Assembly: GCA_905373425.1 (NCBI GenBank)
Contig: CAJPST010000070.1
Span: forward strand, 1 to 11,072
DNA length: 11,072 nucleotides
Direction of reading: 5' to 3'
Origin: an uncultured Mesocricetibacter sp.
Lineage (GTDB): Bacteria > Pseudomonadota > Gammaproteobacteria > Enterobacterales > Pasteurellaceae
In this document: positions 6,745 through 11,072 of the stretch, in pieces
How positions within the stretch are numbered: position 1 is the stretch's first letter
Layout of the letters: each line of letters opens with the position of its first letter
Notes under the pieces: model-generated
What the model was told of the DNA's origin: nothing
Database searches by the model: none
What the model saw: the letters and a program-made list of their open reading frames with translations, nothing else
Translations under genes and position numbers: made by a program

Positions 6745-7216
6745 TTTTTTGACCGCACTTTTACAAGAACACAGCCTATTATTGATGTTTGTCAGCGCGT
6801 TTTTAAGTGCGACCGTATTACCGGGCAATTCGGAAATTGTATTTGTCGGATTAGCGGCAGCTATTTTGCTTCCCGCCGAACATTATATTTCCGCACCGAT
6901 ATTAGCGTTATTACTCAGCGCTGTAATCGGCAATAGCTTGGGAAGTTTAACGACTTATTGGGTCGGTCGTTGGTTTCCGAAAGCGGATTTTAGTCATTCG
7001 AACAACAAAAAAGTGCGGTGGGTTTTTAGTAAGATTTCCCAATACGGCGAGCTGACCTTACTGCTTAGCTGGCTGCCTGTGGTAGGAGATTTATTCTGCG
7101 CGGTAGCGGGTTGGTTCAGACTAAATTGGCTGTCATCACTAATTTACATCATCATCGGCAAAACTTTGCGTTATCTTTTTCTGCTATATTTGGTGATTGG
7201 TTATACATTTCTCTGA
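6737..7216 (+). CDS. yqaA: YqaA, SNARE-associated/DedA-like (VTT) membrane protein
   Basis: A 159-residue inner-membrane protein (E. coli YqaA 142). Hydrophobic segments lie at about 14-29, 34-46, 51-78, 107-127 and 132-158; some are probably re-entrant. The YqaA hallmark stretches are present: FLSATVLPGNSE (22-33), GNSLGSLTTYWVGR (65-78) and WLPVVGDLFCAVAGWFR (112-128). The related DedA family acts in lipid-carrier transport and membrane homeostasis; the role of YqaA itself is unknown. I start at ATG 6737, overlapping the preceding gene by 8 bases, because the YqaA-like sequence begins there; an in-frame upstream start would add 28 residues that repeat acetyltransferase codons in another frame. 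No Shine-Dalgarno is seen, so translation is probably coupled. No plus-strand terminator follows, so reading into luxS is possible. Confidence 0.9.
   Translation: MFDFLTALLQEHSLLLMFVSAFLSATVLPGNSEIVFVGLAAAILLPAEHYISAPILALLLSAVIGNSLGSLTTYWVGRWFPKADFSHSNNKKVRWVFSKISQYGELTLLLSWLPVVGDLFCAVAGWFRLNWLSSLIYIIIGKTLRYLFLLYLVIGYTFL
6752..6760 (-). repeat. DNA uptake sequence 7, 5' end of yqaA
   Basis: ACCGCACTT plus trailing T, five codons into yqaA, read as Thr-Ala-Leu. Confidence 0.9.
7011..7019 (+). repeat. DNA uptake sequence 8, inside yqaA
   Basis: AAGTGCGGT preceded by A, read as Lys-Val-Arg-Trp in the short polar loop of YqaA (residues about 92-95). Confidence 0.9.
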
Positions 7217-7237
7217 TGAAATGCTAAAATATGAACG

Positions 7238-7264
7238 AAAAAAAAGCCGTCCACAAGGAACGGC
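7238..7264 (-). terminator. Intrinsic terminator on the minus strand
   Basis: Read on the minus strand, GCCGT (7264-7260) pairs with ACGGC (7250-7246). Two further inner C-G pairs (7258-7257 with 7252-7251) form beyond a one-base bulge, around a TTGT loop. Eight T (7245-7238) follow directly. On the plus strand the hairpin has the A run before it and no T run after it, so it cannot be the terminator of yqaA. No minus-strand protein gene lies upstream, which points to a small RNA. Confidence 0.8.
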
Positions 7265-7315
7265 GAATATAACCTAAGGAACCAATTTTTTATTTAAAAC
7301 AACTGCAAGTTGCTT
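7238..7315 (-). ncRNA. Candidate sigma-E-dependent small RNA, MicA-like in position
   Basis: Proposed transcript of about 75-80 bases, from roughly 7313-7316 down to the U run at 7238. Seen in the sequence: a sigma-E-type promoter upstream, a small 5' hairpin (CAACT/AGTTG at 7312-7300, 3-base loop), an A/U-rich single-stranded stretch (about 7299-7282) suited to Hfq binding, UUCCUU (7281-7276) in the open region, and a terminal hairpin with eight U. There is no ORF. Known: in enterobacteria the sigma-E small RNA MicA (about 72 bases, represses ompA) lies next to luxS, divergent from it. Inferred: this is its counterpart. The sequence does not resemble E. coli MicA beyond this layout, so homology is unproved and targets are unknown. 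Confidence 0.55.
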
Positions 7316-7321
7316 GTAATA

Positions 7322-7348
7322 TCAGACTGGCGATTTTCAGAAAAGTTC
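7322..7348 (-). promoter_or_regulatory. Candidate sigma-E promoter for the small RNA
   Basis: On the minus strand GAACTT (7348-7343) and TCTGA (7326-7322) are separated by exactly 16 bases, matching the sigma-E consensus GGAACTT-N16-TCTRA apart from the first G. An A/T-tract (7352-7370) just upstream of the -35 could act as an UP element. A sigma-70 reading (TTGAAC, 18 bases, TCTGAT) is much poorer. Confidence 0.6.
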
Positions 7349-7372
7349 AACAAATTAAAAAAATTTTTTTAA

Positions 7373-7378
7373 AGAGGA
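7373..7378 (+). promoter_or_regulatory. Shine-Dalgarno sequence of luxS
   Basis: AGAGGA ends 7 bases before the luxS ATG. It follows a perfect A7T7 palindrome (7357-7370). I find no confident luxS promoter; TAATAT at 7317-7322 is a possible -10 that would overlap the small-RNA promoter. Confidence 0.7.
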
Positions 7379-7385
7379 AAAAATT

Positions 7386-7892
7386 ATGCCGTTATTAGAC
7401 AGTTTTAAAGTTGACCACACCATTATGAAAGCCCCTGCAGTGCGCATTGCAAAGACAATGACCACACCGAAGGGTGATATTATCAGCGTATTCGATTTAC
7501 GTTTCTGCCGTCCGAATAAAGAAATTATGTCACCAAATGGCATTCATACGCTTGAACATTTATTCGCCGGTTTTATGCGTGATCATCTCAATAGCGATGG
7601 TGTTGAAATTATTGATATTTCACCGATGGGTTGTCGCACCGGATTTTATATGTCGCTTATCGGCACACCGAATGAACAACAAGTAGCTGATGCTTGGTTG
7701 AAAGCCATGCATGATGTATTAACGGTTAAAGATCAAAGTCAAATTCCCGAATTAAACGTATATCAATGCGGTTCTTATAAAGAACACTCACTGGAAGATG
7801 CGCAAAAAACCGCACAGCACGTGATTGAACGTGGTATCGGCATCAATAAAAACGAAGAATTATTGTTAGACGAAAAATTACTCAATCCGTAA
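7386..7892 (+). CDS. luxS: S-ribosylhomocysteine lyase, autoinducer-2 synthase LuxS
   Basis: Cleaves S-ribosylhomocysteine to homocysteine and 4,5-dihydroxy-2,3-pentanedione, the precursor of AI-2, completing the activated-methyl cycle after Pfs. The 168 residues match family length. The metal site is intact: HTLEH (54-58) gives His54, catalytic Glu57 and His58; Cys128 in VYQCGS is the third ligand; Cys83 in MGCRTGFY is the catalytic acid/base. It lies after yqaA as in the E. coli neighbourhood, but gshA, which is between them there, is missing here. The upstream gap carries the divergent small-RNA candidate, which could act on the luxS leader if the luxS transcript starts far enough upstream. 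Confidence 0.98.
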   Translation: MPLLDSFKVDHTIMKAPAVRIAKTMTTPKGDIISVFDLRFCRPNKEIMSPNGIHTLEHLFAGFMRDHLNSDGVEIIDISPMGCRTGFYMSLIGTPNEQQVADAWLKAMHDVLTVKDQSQIPELNVYQCGSYKEHSLEDAQKTAQHVIERGIGINKNEELLLDEKLLNP

Positions 7893-7909
7893 TTTCTCAC
7901 TAATTTTTG

Positions 7910-7918
7910 ACCGCACTT
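7910..7918 (-). repeat. DNA uptake sequence 9, between luxS and purT
   Basis: ACCGCACTT followed by TT in the 45-base luxS-purT gap. It is a single copy, not an inverted pair, so it does not make a terminator by itself. Confidence 0.9.
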
Positions 7919-7937
7919 TTATTAAAGGGAATATGTT

Positions 7938-9119
7938 ATGACATCCATCGGTACGCCGTTGACAGCAAACGCAACCAAAGTCATGCTACTCGGTTCGGGT
8001 GAACTAGGCAAAGAAGTGGTGATCGAATTGCAACGTTTAGGCGTAGAAGTGATCGCCGTAGATCGCTATGAAAATGCTCCCGCTCAACAAGTGGCACATC
8101 GTGCTTACACTATTTCTATGCTGGACGGCGATGCTTTGCGGGTATTGGTAGAGAAAGAACAACCGGATTACATCGTGCCTGAGGTTGAAGCAATTGCAAC
8201 GGATACTCTGGTCGAATTGGAACAAGAGGGATTTAACGTGATCCCAACCGCTAAAGCGACCAAACTCACTATGAACCGAGAAGGCATCCGTCGTTTGGCA
8301 GCAGAAGAGCTAAGCTTGCCGACTTCCGATTATGCTTTCGTGGATAACATTGACGACTTCAAAAGTGCGGTGAAAAAAATCGGAGTTCCTTGCGTAGTGA
8401 AACCGATTATGTCCTCTTCCGGTCATGGACAAAGCGTGTTGAAATCGGTACAAGATATTCAACAGGCTTGGGATTATGCGCAACAAGGGGGACGCGCCGG
8501 AGCGGGGCGGGTTATTGTGGAAGGTTTCGTAAAATTTGATTATGAAATTACCCTGCTCACAGTACGCCATATCGGCGGAACTTCATTTCTCGCCCCTATC
8601 GGCCACCGTCAGCAAAATGGCGACTACCAAGAATCCTGGCAACCACAGGCGATGTCTGATGTTGCATTACAAAAAGCACAGCATATTGCGGAAAAAATCA
8701 CCGGCGCACTTGGCGGACGTGGAATTTTCGGAGTGGAAATGTTTGTTTGCGGTGACGAGGTTATTTTCAACGAAGTATCACCACGCCCACACGATACAGG
8801 CATGGTGACGCTTATTTCACAGGAATTATCCGAATTCGCCCTACATGCCCGTGCAATTTTAGGATTACCGATTCCTGAAATTAATTTGATCAGCCCATCC
8901 GCCTCCAAAGCCATTGTAGTGCAAGGCAAATCCAATCAGGTGCAATTTGGCAATCTGGAAAATGTCCTCACCGAGCCGAATACTAATATTCGTTTATTCG
9001 GCAAAGGCGAAGTGGACGGACACCGTCGCATGGGAGTAATTTTAGCCCGCGATATTTCAGTAGAAAAAGCACTGGAAAAAGCCTTCCGTGCATATGACAA
9101 ACTGGAAATTACGCTTTAA
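7938..9119 (+). CDS. purT: Formate-dependent phosphoribosylglycinamide formyltransferase 2
   Basis: ATP-grasp enzyme that makes formyl-GAR from GAR, formate and ATP, the folate-independent version of the third step of purine synthesis. At 393 residues it matches E. coli PurT (392). Seen: N-terminal GSGELGKE (19-26) of the pre-ATP-grasp domain, the ATP-grasp Gly-rich loop SSSGHGQS (159-166), EGFV (195-198), and Mg-binding Glu267 (GVEMF) and Glu279 (FNEVSPRPHDTG), the same numbers as in E. coli. AAAGGGA (7924-7930) is 7 bases before the ATG; an ATG five bases earlier is out of frame. It follows luxS by 45 bases in the same direction with no terminator between, so the two may share a transcript. 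Confidence 0.97.
   Translation: MTSIGTPLTANATKVMLLGSGELGKEVVIELQRLGVEVIAVDRYENAPAQQVAHRAYTISMLDGDALRVLVEKEQPDYIVPEVEAIATDTLVELEQEGFNVIPTAKATKLTMNREGIRRLAAEELSLPTSDYAFVDNIDDFKSAVKKIGVPCVVKPIMSSSGHGQSVLKSVQDIQQAWDYAQQGGRAGAGRVIVEGFVKFDYEITLLTVRHIGGTSFLAPIGHRQQNGDYQESWQPQAMSDVALQKAQHIAEKITGALGGRGIFGVEMFVCGDEVIFNEVSPRPHDTGMVTLISQELSEFALHARAILGLPIPEINLISPSASKAIVVQGKSNQVQFGNLENVLTEPNTNIRLFGKGEVDGHRRMGVILARDISVEKALEKAFRAYDKLEITL
8363..8371 (+). repeat. DNA uptake sequence 10, inside purT
   Basis: AAGTGCGGT preceded by AA, read as Lys-Ser-Ala-Val-Lys (residues about 142-146). Confidence 0.9.
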
Positions 9120-9131
9120 CAATTTGAAACC

Positions 9132-9178
9132 GAACCTGATAGCAAACCTAATAAAAACTTAGTTTTCTCATCAGGTTC
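9132..9178. terminator. Hairpin between purT and trmO
   Basis: GAACCTGAT (9132-9140) and ATCAGGTTC (9170-9178) form a perfect 9-bp stem around a 29-base loop that holds a second small stem (AAAAC/GTTTT). It lies 12 bases after the purT stop and between two convergent genes. No real T run follows on either strand, so termination is likely only weak or Rho-assisted. The rest of the gap to 9271 shows nothing clear. Confidence 0.4.
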
Positions 9179-9271
9179 TTAAGAAATCTGATAAATTAGC
9201 TATTTCTACTATTCCACTCTCCTATTATGCAAAACAGAGAATGCTAAGCCAATTTAATTAATATTACTGAA

Positions 9272-9991
9272 TTAGGTAGCCTCTTCAATATCAATTACTT
9301 CTACGCAACCCTCTGATTTCATTTTAAATTTTATATTGAATTCATATAAAGTGACGCCATAAATTCGTTCAGATATTTTTCCCTGATGATAAGCCGGACG
9401 GGGATCTTGTTGTAACACTTCGGTAATAAAACGTGAAAAGTGCGGTCGGATTTTGTCGAGTTTTTTGACCGCACTTTGCGCCTGCATACTGAACTCAACC
9501 TGCAAGCGAGGCAACGGTTTGTCTTGGGCAAATCCTGATTGCGCTTCCGGCTCGCTATCGGCATAAGCGAGATAGGGTTTAATATCTAAAATCGGAGTGC
9601 CGTCCACTAAATCTACCGCTCCTAGATGCAGTAATACTTTGCCGTGAAAACATTCCACTTTTTTCAATTCCACTTTGGATAAACCGATCGGATTCGGACG
9701 ATGAGTAGAACGAGAAGCAAACACGCCGACCCGTTGATTTCCCCCAAGCCGTGGTGGGCGTACTGTGGGTTGCCATTTGCCGGCGGAAATTCTATCAAAT
9801 TGAAAAATCAGCCACAAATGGCTGAATTGTTCCAACCCACGCACCGCTTCGGGTGAATTATAAGGCGGCAGCAATTCCACAATGCCCGTGCCGTCCTGAA
9901 TTAAGTTTGGTTGACGCGGAACGGAGAATTTTTCTTTATACGGTGTATGAATAATTGCGACAGGTTGCATTGTGAGGGGTTGAATCGGCAT
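9272..9991 (-). CDS. trmO: tRNA (adenine(37)-N6)-methyltransferase TrmO
   Basis: SAM-dependent enzyme (older names YaeB, TsaA) that methylates t6A37 of threonine tRNA to m6t6A. The 239 residues carry the family signatures: HTPYKEKFSVPRQP (15-28), the SAM-site stretch RPPRLGGNQRVGVFASRSTH (78-97) continuing RPNPIG, VDLVDGTPILDIKPY (126-140) and DPRPAY (196-201). I use the ATG at the complement of 9989-9991, preceded by AAGGA (complement of 9996-10000, 4 bases away) and giving the usual length; an earlier in-frame start would add 23 residues with no family match. Divergent from menA across a 98-base gap. Its coding region contains two inverted uptake sequences. Confidence 0.95.
   Translation of the reverse strand: MPIQPLTMQPVAIIHTPYKEKFSVPRQPNLIQDGTGIVELLPPYNSPEAVRGLEQFSHLWLIFQFDRISAGKWQPTVRPPRLGGNQRVGVFASRSTHRPNPIGLSKVELKKVECFHGKVLLHLGAVDLVDGTPILDIKPYLAYADSEPEAQSGFAQDKPLPRLQVEFSMQAQSAVKKLDKIRPHFSRFITEVLQQDPRPAYHQGKISERIYGVTLYEFNIKFKMKSEGCVEVIDIEEAT
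9438..9446 (+). repeat. DNA uptake sequence 11, inside trmO
   Basis: AAGTGCGGT preceded by AA. In trmO the complementary strand reads Arg-Pro-His-Phe-Ser, an unusual frame for this repeat. It pairs with copy 12. Confidence 0.9.
9468..9476 (-). repeat. DNA uptake sequence 12, inside trmO
   Basis: ACCGCACTT in inverted orientation to copy 11, 21 bases away. In trmO it is read as Gln-Ser-Ala-Val-Lys. Confidence 0.9.
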
Positions 9992-10061
9992 ATTTTCCTT
10001 AAAATTCCAATGAACTATTGATAGAATACCTACTTTATTGTGTGCCGCATTATGATACAAA

Positions 10062-10070
10062 AAGTGCGGT
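10062..10070 (+). repeat. DNA uptake sequence 13, trmO-menA gap
   Basis: AAGTGCGGT preceded by A, 19 bases before the menA start codon, in the divergent promoter region. Confidence 0.9.
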
Positions 10071-10089
10071 CAGTTTTTAAGTAGAAATT

Positions 10090-10995
10090 ATGACGACTAA
10101 CAACCTTAATATATGGCTTGAAACCGCACGGCCGAAAACTCTGCCACTGGCGTTGGCGACTATTTTAACCGGTTCGGCATTGGCATATCGAGCCGGCCAA
10201 TTCAGCTGGGGGATTATGCTGCTGTGCTTGCTGACAGCAACTCTGTTGCAGGTGTTGTCTAATTTTGCCAATGATTACGGAGATCATCAAAAAGGTTCGG
10301 ATACGGCTGAACGTATCGGGCCATTGCGTGGTATTCAGCAAGGGGCGATTTCTGCCAAACAATTAAAAACTGCCTTGAAATGGCTGGTTGCTGCCGGGTT
10401 GTTGTCGGGCGGACTATTAATTTTTACGGCATATCGCTCGATTGGCGATTTGCTAGCGTTTTCATTATTAGGCGTATTGGCGATTGTGGCGGCAATAACC
10501 TACACCGTCGGTACAAAACCTTACGGTTACATGGGATTAGGCGATATTTCCGTTTTTATTTTCTTCGGTTTATTGGCGGTGGGCGGAACTTATTACTTAC
10601 AAACCCATTCTTTAGATTTTACTATTTTATTCCCTGCTGCCGCCTGCGGCTTTTTATCTACCGCAGTGTTAAATATCAATAATCTACGGGATATTGAACA
10701 AGACGCTAAAGCAGGGAAAAACACCTTGGCAGTGCGTTTGGGTGCCCATAAAGGGCGGGTATATCATTGTATTTTATTAGGCCTTGCCGCCTTGTGTTAT
10801 TTAATCTTTGCTTTACTTTGTTTTCGACATATGACGGATTTTTTATTCATTATCGTCTTACCATTGCTTGCCAAGCACGCAATGTTCGTTTATCGCAGTA
10901 AAGATCCGTTATTACTACGCCCGATGTTGGCACAAATGTCTTTATTAGCGTTATTAACCAACATCTTATTTAGTTTAGGCTTGCTTATCGGTTAA
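10090..10995 (+). CDS. menA: 1,4-dihydroxy-2-naphthoate polyprenyltransferase MenA
   Basis: Inner-membrane UbiA-family prenyltransferase that joins a polyprenyl diphosphate to DHNA to make demethylmenaquinone. The 301 residues (E. coli 308) hold both Asp-rich Mg-diphosphate motifs: NFANDYGD (58-65) and NNLRDIEQD (197-205), separated by hydrophobic helices, about eight in all. ARPKTLPLA near the N-terminus is also typical of MenA. ATG 10090 is the first start after an in-frame stop at 10078-10080; its Shine-Dalgarno is weak (AAGTAG). The next gene is rraA, as in E. coli, where the pair also lies together. It supports anaerobic respiration, in keeping with a facultative host-associated bacterium. 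Confidence 0.96.
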   Translation: MTTNNLNIWLETARPKTLPLALATILTGSALAYRAGQFSWGIMLLCLLTATLLQVLSNFANDYGDHQKGSDTAERIGPLRGIQQGAISAKQLKTALKWLVAAGLLSGGLLIFTAYRSIGDLLAFSLLGVLAIVAAITYTVGTKPYGYMGLGDISVFIFFGLLAVGGTYYLQTHSLDFTILFPAAACGFLSTAVLNINNLRDIEQDAKAGKNTLAVRLGAHKGRVYHCILLGLAALCYLIFALLCFRHMTDFLFIIVLPLLAKHAMFVYRSKDPLLLRPMLAQMSLLALLTNILFSLGLLIG

Positions 10996-11010
10996 GATAG
11001 GGCATATACT
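10981..11010 (+). promoter_or_regulatory. Candidate promoter of rraA
   Basis: TTGCTT (10981-10986), 18 bases, TATACT (11005-11010). The -35 box lies in the last menA codons. It would let rraA be expressed apart from menA. Confidence 0.4.
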
Positions 11011-11031
11011 AAGAAGAATTTTATTTCAATC

Positions 11032-11047
11032 AAAAAGGAACCTTTTT
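11032..11047 (+). other. Palindrome over the rraA Shine-Dalgarno
   Basis: The 16-base perfect palindrome AAAAAGGAACCTTTTT contains the Shine-Dalgarno AAGGA and touches the ATG. In RNA it can fold as a six-pair, A-U-rich hairpin with loop GAAC, partly hiding the ribosome site. Confidence 0.6.
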
Positions 11048-11072
11048 ATGCGTATTGATACTTCCGAACTTT
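11048..11072 (+). CDS. rraA: Ribonuclease E activity regulator RraA, 5' fragment
   Basis: Only eight codons are visible, MRIDTSEL, cut by the window edge. They match the start of RraA (E. coli MKYDTSEL), which binds RNase E and inhibits its activity; older annotations call it MenG. The position directly after menA supports the call. Confidence 0.75.

Larger units (their letters stand above)
9437..9477 (-). repeat. Inverted uptake-sequence pair forming a hairpin in trmO
   Basis: AAAGTGCGGTC (9437-9447) and GACCGCACTTT (9467-9477) are an 11-bp perfect inverted repeat with a 19-base loop. In the trmO mRNA the stem is followed by UUUUCACGUUUU-like sequence. Such pairs are known in Pasteurellaceae as terminators after genes; this one lies inside a coding region. 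Confidence 0.8.

Noticed and set aside
6805..6813. AAGTGCGAC as a further uptake sequence
   Set aside because: Two mismatches to the 9-base core; only perfect cores were counted.
6406..6828. 140-codon open frame on the minus strand opposite the acetyltransferase
   Set aside because: It is antisense to a well-supported gene, has no recognisable domain, and arises from the repetitive hexapeptide coding sequence.
7246..7264. Hairpin after yqaA as the terminator of the yqa operon
   Set aside because: On the plus strand the run of A precedes the stem and no T run follows; the geometry fits only the minus strand.
7965..7980. PurR-like half site GCAAACG at the start of purT
   Set aside because: Only one half of the palindromic operator is present, and it lies inside the coding sequence.
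9992..10060. N-terminal extension of trmO by 23 residues
   Set aside because: It has no match to the family, and the ATG at 9991 has its own AAGGA and gives normal length.

Overview
The window looks like chromosomal DNA from a member of the Pasteurellaceae in the Haemophilus influenzae / Aggregatibacter / Pasteurella group. The clearest sign is 13 perfect copies of the 9-base uptake signal core AAGTGCGGT (7 on the plus strand, 6 on the minus strand). This is the Hin-type DNA uptake sequence rather than the Actinobacillus-type ACAAGCGGT. The A+T-rich composition, the short 227-residue GpmA and housekeeping genes with clear gammaproteobacterial orthologues agree with this. I cannot name the species. 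I see no phage, insertion sequence, CRISPR array or defence island.

Layout. 1-1260: envC (minus), the LytM-fold activator of septal amidases. 1260-2130: divergent gpmA (glycolysis) with its own promoter and a strong terminator. 2296-4530: a tiny YceK/DUF1375-like lipoprotein gene tightly coupled to rep helicase. 4590-4980: a tRNA operon of Ser(GCT) and two identical Arg(ACG) genes behind a strong promoter. 4991-5398: a minus-strand protein that consists only of a PRD (PTS regulation) domain. 5528-7216: a plus-strand operon of a YqaB-like HAD phosphatase, a maltose/galactoside-type O-acetyltransferase and the membrane protein YqaA. 7238-7348: a probable small RNA on the minus strand. 7386-7892: luxS. 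7938-9119: purT. 9272-9991: trmO (minus). 10090-10995: menA, followed by the first codons of rraA at the right edge.

The most interesting signal is in the gap between yqaA and luxS. The minus strand carries a close match to a sigma-E promoter (GAACTT, 16 bases, TCTGA). About 75-80 bases further on it carries a strong intrinsic terminator ending in eight U, and there is no ORF between them. The proposed transcript diverges from luxS and points into the yqa genes. Position, orientation, promoter class and length are those of the enterobacterial sigma-E-dependent small RNA MicA (E. coli order yqaB-yqaA-gshA-micA-luxS), but the sequence is not recognisably MicA and gshA is absent here. I propose it as a positional counterpart of MicA in Pasteurellaceae.

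Other points: two inverted uptake sequences make an 11-bp hairpin inside the trmO coding region; three uptake sequences encode Thr-Ala-Leu in the N-terminal hydrophobic segments of exported or membrane proteins; and an acetyltransferase gene separates yqaB from yqaA, which are adjacent in E. coli. Most of the genes otherwise do ordinary housekeeping work (division, glycolysis, replication restart, purine and quinone synthesis, tRNA modification, methyl-cycle detoxification) and form several short independent transcription units.
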